The position numbers and the translations under genes were made by a program. Below are positions 46,146 to 58,453 of a stretch of 64,000 nucleotides of DNA, piece after piece. Below the pieces are notes generated by a model that had not been told where the DNA came from, did no database searches, and worked only from the letters and a program-made list of their open reading frames with translations. The stretch is from Talpa occidentalis (lineage: Eukaryota > Chordata > Mammalia > Eulipotyphla > Talpidae), in assembly GCF_014898055.3 (NCBI RefSeq), contig NW_023601104.1, positions 67,873,106 to 67,937,105 of the forward strand. Direction: 5' to 3'. How positions within the stretch are numbered: position 1 is the stretch's first letter; each line of letters begins with the position of its first letter.

Positions 46146-47406
46146 TCAACACACAGCCCCAATTGTTACTAAACACCAAGCTATTGTGTGAAAACACACA
46201 CAAGGTTACAAACTTACAATTCCTTTTCTGTTGATATCTCATTTCCTCCCTTATCCAAAACCCAACAGCTAGAGTGAAACCTTGTAACCAGAATTGAGAA
46301 AGGTTATTTTGAAAGATCAGCAACATACCCCCTAATGCTTCCCTCCCTCCTTTCTACCTGTAGGTGGTCAATTAAATGTATGCTCAGTGGTCCCACAGGT
46401 TTCTAATGAATAGGCAATGATTATGGGACATGACAGAACCTTTTATAAGATCACTTGAGAACAGCAGCAGTCATTTAAAACATAGGAAGAAAAAAAAGGT
46501 AAAGAAACCTTTTAAGAATATAAATTAAGCTAGTGAGAGTGGGTGTTTTTGATGGCTTATGAGCCTACTTAGTCACCTAGAAAAAAATCTCTTCTGGTCC
46601 CAGGTTCACAGATTGCATTTCTGATGCTGAAGAGCCATCTTTGTTTCCCCTGGTTACCGATGAAACAGTGTGCAGGGATCAGTTCAAATCCATCACCACT
46701 TAGAGAAAATGCTTCCAAACACAATGGCTATTTTCTGTACTTACTGTCTATATTTACTAGGAAGGATAGTACACATGTGCACATCCACATGTTTCACGTT
46801 TATAAGCTATTGCATATGATGTCCTTTATACATGGAAATTAACTATATAACATGGCACATCCCTATAATATTATAGAGAATGGAATTTTTTTCTTCAGGC
46901 AGATTCCCTTCTGTCCTTCATTAGTGAGGACCCAAGAGAACTTGCTGTAAGGTAATTTTCCCTGTAAAGTCTCAGACTATATCCCCAATAACATTGTTTT
47001 TATCTATAAAAATAGCACTGCCTTATAGAAAGTCTCCACATCCAATTTATTGACTCAATAAATTTCAGTCTCACTGATTATATTTCCATCTAAAAGCTTT
47101 TCACAGTTAGAAAACTGGGAGAGCCTTTAGAATCATCCCAGGTCAAGTTTCTTTTCGAATATTTTTCCACAATGAACTGCAATACATTAAGCCTACCCAT
47201 TAGCTAGAATATCACTGACTGTACTCTTAATCTGATGGCCAAGGGAACATTTGTATTGTCTGGGTTCCATTTAAGACAATATTTGAAATGGATGGAATAC
47301 CTCAGAATATGAGAGTAACATTCAAAGTTATCTTCTTTCAGTGTAGAAAAATGTGTCTGTCCTATAAGGATTAGGCTTGTTAAAAGAAAATCAGAATTCA
47401 GCATTA
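46146..47406. other. Unique sequence, no gene seen
   Basis: AT-rich; nothing recognised apart from small ORFs without domains. Confidence 0.4.
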
Positions 47407-47421
47407 AAACCTCTCTCTCAG

Positions 47422-47690
47422 GGCCTCCCTGGGGTCCTAGGGATTAAGTCTCAGTGCTATCAACCCTATGGCCTGAGGTCCTAGTTGGATCTGGCCAGGG
47501 AGCTAACCCACTTATGGCACAGCAGACCTCTCCTGTCTCACCCACTGCTTCCCTTAGTAGTGTATTTCAGTAAATCCACCTGCTCTGCTCCCCACTCTGT
47601 CTCTGGTAAACCTTCTCAACCCCCCACCCCTCCACTGGCCTACACCCCAGTTCTTCTTTGCAAAAATAAATAAAATCTTTTTAAAAATAC
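47422..47690 (+). mobile_element. tRNA-derived SINE (type C head)
   Basis: Plus-strand SINE whose head differs from the others ('gtcctagggattaagtctca', 'ccagggagctaacccact') while the body and tail are shared. TSD approximately AAACCTCTCTCTCAG (47407-47421) and AAACCCTCTCTCAG (near 47696-47709). Confidence 0.88.
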
Positions 47691-47709
47691 CAAAAAAACC
47701 CTCTCTCAG

Positions 47710-48290
47710 CAAAACAAAGCACTTCATTCTCCCCTGGGATTCTCAATTAGTTTCACGAATATTTTTCAATTGATCCCAAGAGAGTGTTGCACAATGAATT
47801 GAGAATATGAATATAAGAAGACTCCCACCAACAATTAGGTGGAGAGTTGTTGAAATCTTAATTGTGAACTTCTTTTCATAAGATATAGTCCAAGACATTT
47901 TGCAAGCTGAACTAGGGGTGTGAGCTGATTGTGATTTGAGGCATATCAAATGTCATTATAAATTTACCTTTACACCTGAATTACTCAATGCATTTTTTTT
48001 TCATTTAAAAAGACACCTGGAAATTTCTTTAGGGCTAATTTTTTATATTCTGTATTCATTGGTTAATAAAAATCCCATTGAAAGATCTTACATATTAAAA
48101 ATAAAATCTTCCTAAAGGGTCAGAATTCTGCTACATATCTTTTTGCTTTAAATAAACATTTAGATGTGTTAAGGTATGACGATTCTGATGTTTGGTTTAG
48201 GTAATTTAAAAATATTTGAAAAGAAAGGGATGGAATACGAGGAAGAGCGTTGTGGATTTGAGAGCACATTAATAGATATGTATGGCATTT
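47710..48290. other. AT-rich sequence, nothing recognised
   Basis: Leads into the CpG island. No ORF or repeat identified. Confidence 0.4.
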
Positions 48291-49081
48291 ATTAAAACTT
48301 TACACGAGGATGCTGTCTTCCTGGGAGTTGAGAGCCTGCAGTGCGTGGAGTCCGCCGCGGGGAAGAACAAAAGCATGGCTGCGCGACAGTATTATCTCTG
48401 CAGCGGCGGCAGGCTCCCTGACGGAGGGTTGCAGCAACTGCCTGGTCTCTTACACTTCATTTTTATTAGTGACAGCCTCCGGAATCCTGTCAGTTCAGAC
48501 AACTAAGCTGTTCCCTCGCATTCTGGTTGGTCACTCGGATTCAGTTACATGGGGGAGAAGGGAAGACAAGACAGAAAGGTGAATTGTACCAAGCTAGGGC
48601 TCAGGGATTTCTCTCCTTGGGGGCCGGCGCTGTCTCACCCTAGGGGACGTGGGGAATTCCAGGACCGCATTTAACTCGGGAACCAGTGCCCTATTAATTA
48701 GTTGCTCTGCGTAGAGAACGCAGTGAAAGGTTTAATTTTCGCTTTTCAGCTGGGGCCAACAGAGCCCGGTTGATCAGAGCTGCCTGGCGGGTGTGCCCAC
48801 CAAGCCCGGACCTCTCGGGCCCCCGGAGCCCGTCAGGAGCGGAGCGGAGGTCAAGTCAAAGGGCAAGCCCCGCAGGGTGGCTCCCTCCCTCACCCGCGCG
48901 GTCCGCAGCGAGGCTTCAGATCCACCACCACTAACCCAGCCAGGCAGGAGGGCGGCGAGGAGGCGGGTCCCGGAGGGGGCGGGACGAGGGGGCCGGGACG
49001 AAGGGTCGAGGAGTCCATTGGGAAATGTAGTTCTGTGAATCCCAGCCCCGTAACTCTTCCGGCTCTCCTGGTGAGGCTAAG

Positions 49082-49100
49082 ACTACAACTCCCAGAAGTC
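49082..49100 (+). promoter_or_regulatory. ZNF143/THAP11-type binding site
   Basis: ACTACAACTCCCAGAAGTC is a close match to the classic ACTACAATTCCCAG consensus. It lies ~180 bp upstream of a candidate first-exon donor. Confidence 0.75.
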
Positions 49101-49166
49101 TGTGGGCCCCGGAACGCGTCCATGCGCAATGGGTACCACTTTGTATCCTATCAGGCGCGGAGCGAG

Positions 49167-49174
49167 TGATGTCA
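49167..49174. promoter_or_regulatory. CRE/ATF-like site
   Basis: TGATGTCA, one base from the palindromic TGACGTCA, within gTGATGTCAc. Located about 105 bp upstream of the candidate donor. Confidence 0.5.
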
Positions 49175-49199
49175 CCTGTGAATTGTAACCTACTAGCGA

Positions 49200-49278
49200 C
49201 TGTGAAGGAAACTGTTTAACCGGATCCCATTGTACCCGGAGCGCAGAGCCGCCTTTCCAGCATGCAGGGGCTGCTCAG
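49200..49278 (+). other. Candidate first exon with splice donor
   Basis: Sequence ending CTGCTCAG/GTAAGG (donor at 49279) just downstream of the promoter motifs. An ATG at 49262 with A at -3 would encode MQGLL before the donor (phase 2). The exon could equally be noncoding, or be read in another frame. The 5' boundary is a guess. I do not recognise the gene, and no certain second exon was found. Confidence 0.4.
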
Positions 49279-50300
49279 GTAAGGGGGACGTGCCGCCTTG
49301 CCCGCCGCACTCATTCATTAAGTGGCACCGCACGGTGGCGCGGGGGTGGGCACGTTTCCCGGCCGCGTCCTGGGTTTGCCGCGCGCGCCTCTCACTGCTT
49401 CCCCGGGCTCCCGGGCCAGTGGGTAAATATTAAACTCGTCCTTCAGGTTAGGTCTGGGTGGGAACGGGACCTAGACAGCTCCCAGCTGCCAAGCTGGGTT
49501 TGGGAAAATGGCTGCAAGTGCGGCGTACAGCCAGGCGAGCCCTGCGGAAGGCGCCCCCAAGGACGGGGGTCCTCCCTCCTTTCTTTCCAAGGCGTTCGGA
49601 TGCCTGGAGAGCCTGCCCGGGGCCACTCGCCGCCTCGCTGCAGGCACCTGGGCTGCGGTCGCAGGGGGTCGTGGCTGCGGCTGGGGGCTGCGGGCACTGC
49701 CGTTGTCGGGAGGTGCTGGCTGGGGGGCTCCAAGAGGGAGAATCCCGGCGAGGCTTGGTGGACTCGGAGGTAGTGATGGGAAAGGAGGGGCTCGTTTACC
49801 CGTCCGCGTCCGAGCCAAAGCCCTATCGTCCCAGGCACCTCACTTCAAGCCTCATTTTGAAAGGGACGGGGTGACTGCAATTCTGGCGAAGTGGGAAGCT
49901 CAATGTCTCGGAGAAGAGCGACGGGGAAAGCCCCACGCTGCGGAGAGAGCTGGGGATGTCGGCGGACAGCGGCTCAGGGGGCTGTGCCGCTAGCGGACCG
50001 GCAGCCGCAGAGAGCGCCCATCTCCTGTGCCTCCAAAGAGGGTGCCTCTTGGGCCCCCCGTGGAGCTTGCTCCTTAGATAAAGAGCACCTGAGCCGGGCG
50101 AGGCGTCTACCCCGGAGTCCTGGGCTGGGGGGCCGTGCGGCGGTGGGAGGCGGCGAATAATGGAATGGTTATTAGGTTCACTGTGGGGCAGGCGGGATGG
50201 GTATCGGGTGCCGAAAACCCAACAGCTTGTGAGCCTCTTACACTCCCACTGGAGGCGTGCGGGAGGCACGAGAACTATATAAAGTCCCCCGGATTTCCTT

Positions 50301-52000
50301 GCCCTCGCTCACTCATCAAATCCGATTAATGGTTCTGTTCTCAAGTTGCTCACAGGCTAGGGTTAGGATGTTCTGCCTTGTCCTCAAAATATTTTAGTGG
50401 GCCCAGGAATAGGTGCCTACACTCCATTTTTCCCCCAACCCGCGCCGTCTCCACGCGTGAGAGACCATCCAGAGTAAATGCCACCCATGCCTGTTTTGCT
50501 CCCATGGAGCTGGTAGTTTCTTCAGCCGGGAGAAAGACCTAGTGAATTGAAGCGAGTTTGTCAGCTCGATGAATCTCGTTGCCATGGCGACTCCTGCCGT
50601 CGGAATCCTGACTGCGTTTCAATTCGCGTGGCTCTGCGGGCAGCTGGGAGGGCGTGGCCAGTGGGTGTGGTCAAATGCTCGCCTTGGGCCCAGCTGCTCA
50701 CTGCTCCTCACCGGTTTCGCAGCCTCGGGGCTTCCTCCCTTCCCTTGTAAACAGCCTGAAGGTCCTTCGACTCCTTTCCCTCTTGCGTGCACGTGCCCAC
50801 ACCTCGCCTCCACCTTCCTTTTCAGGAATAATGGTTTGGAGCCTTTATCCTGACGCAAACTCTGAAAATTACAATTGGAAGATCTCTTTTCCATTAGAAA
50901 AATCTCTTTTCCCGTATCAGGCTCTTTATTGATGCCTGCATCATTTTCCTAATAGGGCATTGTTCTCTATCCTGCCAGAAGGGAGCATCCTGGTCAACTG
51001 TAAAGGTTCTCAGTTTACCTTTGGTGCAGGTGTCTCAGACAGTTATTAAGAACAATTAATACCTGAAATTGAATTCTGGATGTCAGCACCTTCTCCTTTG
51101 GTTCTCAGAAAATCCAAGTCTGCCTCCATGCAGGTCCTTGAGAGCGAAGCACACAGGACTGGCATCTGCCAGCCTGCCTCACCCTGGCTCTGTCATTCCT
51201 GGTTGGTTACCCCCGCTCTGGGATTAACCCTTTACTTCTGGGGACCTCTGTCTTTACGAATATGGGGAAAGAGGTATAGAAGATTTCCTAAAGTTCATTC
51301 TTGGTGTAAACTCTTCTGACTGTGAGAAGGACTTAGCCACTGTCTTTTACTTTTCTCAAAGGAATCTGAAGATGAGAATTTAAACCCAGCGTCTGACACT
51401 ATAGCTCTGAGCCTCACTTTTATGGCAAAAGAGCTGACTCTTCATGGCAGTCTTTCCAAGTGGGCAAGGCAGACATACTACAATTTCCTATACTGTTTTC
51501 TGTTGCTACTATTTTCTTATTATCTGGAATTGTTTAGGTTTTGCTTTTTAATAAATTCTTGGTGGGAGGCAGCTATTTGTAACCTAATTGTATTAAGTGT
51601 AATTGAATTACACAAATATTTTGTTTTCTTTCTGTCTTCATGTCATACCAAGTTGGATTATGGCAGATAGTACAGTGAAGGGGGGAAAGTGTATGTAAGA
51701 ACCATTATGCTTTCAGTCATACGCAGGTAAGTGCGTGGGGATGCTGTATGTATGCTAGCTGGTTGACATTCATTATCTTGTTTTAAGCAGGTGGTTATAT
51801 CTCCACAGGGAAGCAGAATCAGAAGTTGTCAATCAGTATTTTTGTCCTATAACATCATTAGACCGAAATCACATTTATCTGTTTACTTCTTGCCTCATAA
51901 TTCCGACATCAATTCCAGTGTGTATGGGTTTTTCCCATTCCTCTAAGATCTTTGAGAGCAAAATCTTTATCTTGTCCACCCCATTTCTTCAGCATTTAAA
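50301..52000. other. Probable intronic sequence
   Basis: Downstream of the CpG island, GC falls gradually. A strong donor word AG/GTAAGT at 51726 follows a pyrimidine-AG only 10 bp upstream, which is too short for a normal exon. No repeat certain. Confidence 0.35.
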
Positions 52001-52004
52001 ACGG

Positions 52005-52060
52005 TATTTGACCATTTATAGGTATCTAATAAATATTTGTTGAATCAATGTTGGTTGTAG
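52005..52060 (+). repeat. L2/MIR 3'-end fragment
   Basis: 'ggtatctaataaatatttg' and 'ttgaatcaatg' match the common L2/MIR 3' terminus. Confidence 0.5.
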
Positions 52061-54185
52061 AGCCATGATTGGAAATCCAAGATCTGCCTGTATTCTGTCT
52101 GCTGATAATTCTGTTACAGTTTTAATAATTCCTCTTTGTTTACTAGCATGCATTTGTAGCTCAGCATAAACCAAACTCCTGTAATGCATGTGACTTGAAG
52201 TGTAAAGACCTTCCATATACTTGAAATAGATGATTTTCATAATTATTATATTTTGGAATACATTCATGCACACAGAACTTGCCCCCAATTCATATTACTC
52301 CAAACCAGGCATTTCTAGATCTCTGGCCTTTGTACTGTCCTTGGCCCACAATGTTTTCCCAGTAGGTGTATGAGAGGATAATAAGGAGACCAAGGCAAAG
52401 TTACTGAGCAGCTTTTATCAAGCCACCAGTAGCTCTGAGGCATTTGGGTAGAAAAACTGAACAATCACTCACCCTTCTGGATGGAGTTGTGCTGTAAACA
52501 GGACCAGTTGCCTGAGGCTGGGTGGGGGACTTGTGCCCAGTATTTCTTGTTATCCAGTAATCAAATTCTGGGAGTTTTCCGAAGTACAAGTTAGTGAGGA
52601 GGTGTGATAGTAAGAGGGTGCGGTGCTTGCAGGAGCTCAGTGAGTAGGTGAGAAGGAATTTGAATCCTGGTTTTCTTGCTTTGTGGATACGCTCTGGGCG
52701 TTAAGAATGTGTGTGTCTGTGTGTGGTTTTATTTGAGCTACTTTCTTTCAAAGGCTGCTTTTAATGTTGGTGCTGTGGCCATCAGGACAAACAAGGTGTT
52801 TACAAATAAAACATAGTTTGTAGAGGGAAAGTGTTTCATTTTGTAAATATTTTGGAGGGGGTATGAAGAATGGCTTTGACTTGAGAATCTTGAGGTCTTC
52901 TGTGAAATCACTTAAAAAGTTACAGCTGTTGGATCAGAGGAAACAAGCTTTTCCAATAAAGCTGGTACCACTGAGAGCCTGAGGTGTTTGTTTCAGGAAA
53001 TAATCGCGCCCTTGTAACTTCTGTGGGCCCTCCCTGACTTCTTATCATGCTGCTAGTATTTCCAAGTGTTAAATCTATCCTTATATTGTACAAAACAAAG
53101 TGAATTTGCCAATTTAGCAACTTTTTTATCTCTAAAGGAAGTACCAGTAGAAAAGAAAATTCTTCTATTTTAGGATTTTTTTCTTGTTTGCAGAAGGAAT
53201 GGCTACTGTCACCTATCTTGGCATTACAACTTCTAACTTAGTTATGGAGGAAATTTTCTCAGTGAATATATACATCTTAAACACTCACAGCATCAGTTCT
53301 TTGTGGTTTCCCAGAGCACTCAGTACAGAGGCTCTTTTTAAGAAATAGCACAGGTGCTATTTAAGAAATGAGGGCAGGTTTTGTATGTGGCTGGGGATAA
53401 CATCTGGTTGGCGGGGCCAAATGAGGTGGAAGATAAATCCCTGAAATTACATTCACTTAACAAGCATACTCTACTGTCTTTTTGATGATTGTGCTTAGAG
53501 TAGCTGATAGATTGAAATTGAAGGGTAGATCTGAAGTGCCCCCACACCTTCCTCCAAGCTACCACTTAGTATCCTGAAAGAGGGGCAGATAAAGATGAGA
53601 TACAGTTAGATTTTGGTCTATATTCCACTCTAGCAGCTTATCTCTGTAGCACAAGAAGTTTACCTTGTTTACTTTCTCGCATCCTTTCCACTGTTTCAGG
53701 AATAGAGAACTGAGCATTTCAGAGTATGTGTTCATAGTACACATATCTAAAAATAAGTTAAAAACTAAATCGTAGGAGCATGGCAACAAGTGTACAAAAG
53801 TACTCTCTCCAACCCTCCAATAAATCTGAGATCACCAAATACACCCTCAGCTTTGAGAAGCTTATTTTCCTTCTTGATTTGAGCATGCCCACCTGTGACT
53901 CTGCAGCCCCCTTATCTGGAATGTGTACCCTTGTTTCTCAGTTCTTGTGCTTTAAGATCCAGGTTGGGTGCCATAGGGTCCAGGAAACCTTCCCTTCCCT
54001 CTCCTCCCCTCCCCTGCCCACCCCTCTCCTTATACCACCTTCCTCTGCTCTTCCCACCTTAAGAGCATTCAACCTGTCTACACACCCTAATGCTTACAGC
54101 TAAGGAAACACTAATAGTCAAGGGATGTGAGGTGCAACTTTCCTACTAAGCCATTGACTTACAGTGACTGCATGGTGATAGTATC
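52061..54185. other. Unique sequence, no gene seen
   Basis: Short ORFs only. A C-rich simple stretch at 53995-54025. A GT-rich short repeat near 52709-52727. Confidence 0.35.
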
Positions 54186-54187
54186 AC

Positions 54188-54325
54188 TATTTTACGGATG
54201 AGGGAAACTGAGGCATGAAGAAGTTAATGAACTTACAGCTCAGATCATGTAGCTAATAAGTGACTGAGCAGGTTAGGAACCTGGTTAGACAGTGAATTCT
54301 CTACTCTATTGCACTGCCTCTAGTC
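54188..54325 (-). repeat. MIR
   Basis: 'attttacggatgagggaaac', 'tgaggcatgaagaagtta', 'catgtagctaataagtgac' and 'ctactctattgcactgcctc' follow MIR reverse strand closely. Confidence 0.8.
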
Positions 54326-55085
54326 TTCCTTGGTAGTGTTTCCCATTCCTTGAATTGAGGAAATCACATCTTCCTTTACATCTCCATTCTGAAAAAGTGT
54401 TGGGTCACTAACTGGCTTGATTTGAGAGTGAAAATGTTTCTTTCTTTACTTAATGGTTTCTTATAGTCTGATTTTCTAGAACAGAAAATGTTGCATGAGT
54501 TTAAAAATGTTGCATTTATGTATTTGAATGATAAAACCTTTGTACTCCCTCCTTTTTACTGTGTGAACCATGGGCAAATTATCTGGAAGAAGGAAATGGT
54601 TTATATTTCATCTCTAAATATATTTGGAGCCTATCCAACATTAGACCCCATTTGTTAATTGAGATAACTTCAATAGGTTGAATCCCTTATCTTAAAAAAG
54701 CCCTTCTCCTGGGGCCACAGTAGCCTGCCTTAAGAGTTAAGGGGGCCCAGCATTTCTTAGTTCCTGCCCCCCTCCCCACCCCTTGTCTTTTAACTTAAAT
54801 TGTGAAAGTTCACTTGAAAAAGAAAATAATGAAAACTTGAGTAGCAGTCAAACATGTAATCTAATATTATGTATCCTTAGATATAAAAGTAAGCTTTCCC
54901 CCCCCACCTCAGAAGACTTATTTATTTTTGCAGTGCAGCAAATTTGCTGCCAAATATACAATTGTAATTCTTTTAAACCATAACCACTATTATAACTTAA
55001 CTGTGGAAAAGTAGGGGAGAGACTTCAATTTCCAATGTAGTTGGTGCTTTTCCTGACTTACAATAGATCTTTTCCTTTTGGCTTT
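54326..55085. other. Unassigned sequence
   Basis: AT-rich, with a C run at 54898-54906. Nothing recognised. Confidence 0.35.
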
Positions 55086-55099
55086 AAAAATGAATGTTG

Positions 55100-55363
55100 G
55101 GCCTCCCCTGGTGGCGCAGGCGGTTGAGCGCTGTGCTGTGAGGCTGTCCACAGCCTCTGCAGCACCGGTTCGATCCCAGCCGGCCAGCAAGGATCCCACA
55201 TGGCAATGTGGACCTCTCCTGTCGTGCCCTCTGCTCCCCTCAGCAGTGTATTTCAGTCAGTCTGCCTGTTCTGTTCCCTGCTCTGTCTCTGGTGAATCCT
55301 CTCATCTCCCGTGCATCTGGCCTGTACCCCGGTTCTTGTATAAATGAATAAATAAATCTTAAA
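55100..55363 (+). mobile_element. tRNA-derived SINE (type B head)
   Basis: Plus-strand copy beginning gcctcccctggtggcgcag, with A-box-like TGGCGCAGGCGG and B-box GGTTCGATCCC at about 55169. Perfect 14-bp TSD AAAAATGAATGTTG (55086-55099 and 55364-55377). This is among the best-preserved copies of the window. Confidence 0.94.
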
Positions 55364-55377
55364 AAAAATGAATGTTG

Positions 55378-56319
55378 TGCCACTTTGACAATATTTAATG
55401 AAGACAATTGATTAGAACACAAATTGTGTCATTTAGGGAAATCATAGGAAAGCTATGTTCTAACAGCATATTGCCAGGAAGGGAAAATAAAAAGATTTGT
55501 TAGCCATTAGGCTACTCAACCATGATATACATTTAATAGACATTGATTTTAGAAGTTTGCTTTTTTTCATTCATCTTGTTATACTTCCTAAGTAAGTCAT
55601 TCACTTTTAATAACCTCATTCTGTTCTATAAATTGCACCAGGATTAAAGTTGAAGGTTACTTGTATTTTTGCCAGGCACACAATTGGGGTCACCTATTTA
55701 ACTGATCTTTGTCTTTTTCATTTCTGGAAAAAACAAAAAACAAAAAAAAAACCCTTGCTGTGGTTGGCAAATGCTGCCCATCCTATGGACTTTCCTAATT
55801 TAGACTTTCAAGAGTAGGTAGCCTAGATCAGAGCTTTGGGCATAGTTTGGGCAATACAAATAGCCATCTTTCGTTTTTTGAGTTAGGGTCCTGTGTTCTG
55901 GTTCATTTGCTCAGCTCAGTTTGCTAGTGATGTACAAACTAGGTCAAGGGCATTGGTTAGCTTTGCCAGTTTTGGAGTCACAAACTGCACCTGTAATCCT
56001 AGTAAAAAAAAATTTAACTTATGCTTTGGCCACAAAGGAGACAAGTCATTATGCTGTGAATATATTAGTGCATAATCATCACCAGTAGGGGCACCAGATG
56101 ACACCATATTATAAAGTGGGCACCATATTATAAAATGGACTGATGGGTGGGGGCTTCCATTTTAAAGACCCGGTAAGTTAGGGATAAGGCTTTGCCAGCA
56201 GTTTGCAAAGGAACTATAAGTTTCTGGCTCGTGTCCTCCTGTGAAGAGTAGGCATTTCTAAAAATATGCTAAAGCTCCATGGTTTTTGTCTTTTCCCTTT
56301 GTTGGGAATGTGATTGAAG
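55378..56319. other. Unassigned sequence
   Basis: No gene or certain repeat. A-rich simple stretch at 55727-55752. A short tandem (attataaartgg) at 56108-56138. Confidence 0.35.
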
Positions 56320-56375
56320 TCTGTCTGTCTGTGTCTGTCTGTCTGTCTCTCTGTGTGCGTTTGTGCATGTGTGTG
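56320..56375 (+). repeat. TCTG/TG microsatellite
   Basis: Interrupted run of tctg units followed by tgtgtg, typical simple repeat. Confidence 0.9.
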
Positions 56376-56416
56376 TCCACAGAAGGACTTTGTTTTTCTT
56401 TCATAACACTTTGCAG

Positions 56417-56467
56417 ATTTATACCCTAAAAGAGGAGTAAAGAAAAGTGATCAGCATCATACTCCAG
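56417..56467 (+). other. Weak candidate exon (51 bp)
   Basis: Acceptor-like tttcataacactttgcag directly precedes 56417 and a consensus donor CCAG/GTGAGT follows 56467. One frame is open across it (LYPKRGVKKSDQHHTP). That frame does not follow from the MQGLL start at 49262, where a stop would appear after four codons. It may be a noncoding exon or chance. Confidence 0.2.
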
Positions 56468-58068
56468 GTGAGTTATGTTGCTCATATGTGTCCAGGCTTA
56501 AGTATATATTTGTTTCCTAGAGATTTGGTAAAACTGAACATTGAAATGTCAAGCCATGAGTAGAAACTAGAACCTGCAGCTCTGTGATAAGAGGGATAGA
56601 CTAGAGGCCCTTTTAATATGGACATATGTTATAAAACTTATTATAAAGAGTTAAAGAAAAGGAAATGGATACATTAACCCATTTGAAGGCTCTTGCTGTA
56701 TTATCTGCTCTTGGAAGTTGGTGAAATTGTGGGTATAGAATATGTCATAGGTTCTGTCCAAACTAAGTGATGTAGGATTTGAAAAAATGCATTTACAGTT
56801 CACATATTAGTGGTTGCTATTTGATTTAGGAAGATGGGAGCAAAGAAAACAAGAAGAACATTTCTGCTTGTTTCCCAATCTGATTGTGTGTCATTTGTGG
56901 TATTCCCCTGTCTCCATTTCTTAGCACCCAATGGTAATTCAAACTAAAAGCTAGAAAGGGTGCGGAATGAAGCATGCTGGAATTCAAGCATATGACTGAT
57001 GCTGCATTGAGTTCAGAGTTAAATGAATGACCTGTTACTGTATTTTTGTATTTTTTAAAATTGAGACTAGCAATTGGATTGGACTGGGAAACTTCTATGA
57101 CTCATTAAGGACTTCATATTCTGTGAGCCGGTCACATTTCCAACTATACAAGTTCTAGGAACTGTAGCAAGAAGCTGCCTTGCCTGTGACATTTTCTGCT
57201 AAAGGTTTTATTAAGATACAAAAAAATTACATTATGTTTAGTTTGACCCAATTTCTTTTTAGACTGTGACTGAAGTTACCTTTCTTCCACACTCTGCTTT
57301 TTCCTACCACACTCTTTGGGTTGTAATTTCAGTGGAGGACCAGTGAACTGCTTCCTTGCCAGTTCTGGCACAGCCTCCCTTTGGGCAGAAGGAGGTGACT
57401 GTCCCCAGTTGGCCAGGTTCCATATGAGGAGTGCCAAGGTCGGTGACCTTGCAGAAAAGCATGTCTTCTTCCATAGACTTCTAATGTAAAATAGGGAGCT
57501 GTGCAGCAGCACTGAGGGGGGAGAACTTACATTTTAATTCTCCCAAGCTCAGGTTGTTTTTCTGTTGGAACAAGTTGGGGGGAAGTAGGTGGAGAGAAGG
57601 ACAGAGGGAGTTATTGGGTTTCACTTATCTTATCATTTGTTTCCCACTGGATTGCCTTTGTTTATACTGTCTCTTAGGCCAGGAATTCCTCCAACAGAAA
57701 GCATGCGTCCTCGCGGGGATATTCATATCGGGGCTTCCTCCTTCTTAGGTTCCATTTGCTGACTTGGCTTTCCTTTTTCCAGCCTGACCTGAAAGGAGGG
57801 CTAGAGATACTTAACTTGCTTCTCAGTCTTCTGTTATGTGGAACAGAGATCTTAAAACAATGACTTTGGTGCAAATGTGTTAACGATTTTTCTGAGGGGA
57901 GGGCTGGTGGGATGGGGGAAGGCAGGATGATGTCAAGTAGGTTTAAATTTAACATCTATGGATCTATGGATAACTTATTTATGTTGGTAGAGAGTTTACT
58001 GTCAAACTAATGTTGGATTCTTTAAATCTTCATCTTTTGGATTTTTGCATTTGCACAGAGGGAAAAGA
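56468..58068. other. Unique sequence, probable intron
   Basis: A second pyrimidine-rich AG occurs at 57678 (tgtctcttag), followed by an open stretch, but no donor is convincing. No repeat recognised. Confidence 0.3.
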
Positions 58069-58085
58069 AGCACAAGTTGATTTTT

Positions 58086-58336
58086 TTAAAGATTTATTTA
58101 TTTATGCATACAAGAGCTGGGGTACAGGCCAGAGGTGTGGGGGTTAGAGGATTCACCAGAGACAGAGTGGGGAGCAGAACAGGCAGATGTGCTGAGGGGA
58201 GCAGCGGGCGAGACAGGAGAGGTCTGCTGCACCATGTGGGTCCCTCCCTGGCCAGCCGGGGATAGAACTCATGCTGCAGAGCCTGCAGATTGCTTCATAG
58301 TGCGGTGCTTAACCCCTTGAGCCACCGGGGAGGCCC
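58086..58336 (-). mobile_element. tRNA-derived SINE (type A head)
   Basis: Minus-strand SINE with TSD AGCACAAGTTGATTTTT-like: left copy 58069-58085 and right copy 58337-58353, one mismatch. Confidence 0.93.
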
Positions 58337-58453
58337 AGCACCAGTTGATTTTTAAGTTCAGATTTGGGTATCTTGCTTATTTCTTTATACTTCTGGATAT
58401 CTGCCTCCTCATCTGTGAAACAACGTGAAAATTCTAAAATTTTATGAGAGCAG

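Larger units (their letters stand above)
48300..50300. promoter_or_regulatory. CpG island, probable (possibly bidirectional) promoter
   Basis: Abrupt change from AT-rich to GC- and CpG-rich DNA, densest at 48780-49420 and 49440-50150. Core motifs include ACTACAACTCCCAGAAGTC (49082-49100, ZNF143/SBS type), a related reverse-oriented GGAAATGTAGTT (49021-49032), TGATGTCA (49167-49174, CRE/ATF-like) and CCATTGGG (inverted CCAAT, about 49015). There is no classical TATA box near the likely start; a TATATAAA occurs at about 50277. ZNF143-type sites commonly mark housekeeping and divergent promoters. The gene(s) served are not identifiable. Confidence 0.8.

Noticed and set aside
48282..48582. Two plus-strand ORFs (74 and 90 codons) at the left edge of the CpG island
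   Set aside because: No recognisable domain, and the frames contradict each other. A start at 48376 (MAARQYYL) looks tidy but nothing supports translation.
49443..50269. Several overlapping ORFs of 90-161 codons on both strands
   Set aside because: GC- and CpG-rich island sequence. The frames overlap on both strands, show no domain and have low-complexity composition.
51716..51731. Ten-base microexon between tttcag and gtaagt
   Set aside because: Microexons this short are rare, and there is no partner evidence. An AG with a good donor nearby occurs often by chance.
57678..57748. Exon-like open stretch after tgtctcttag
   Set aside because: The acceptor is reasonable but no consensus donor follows within the open frame.
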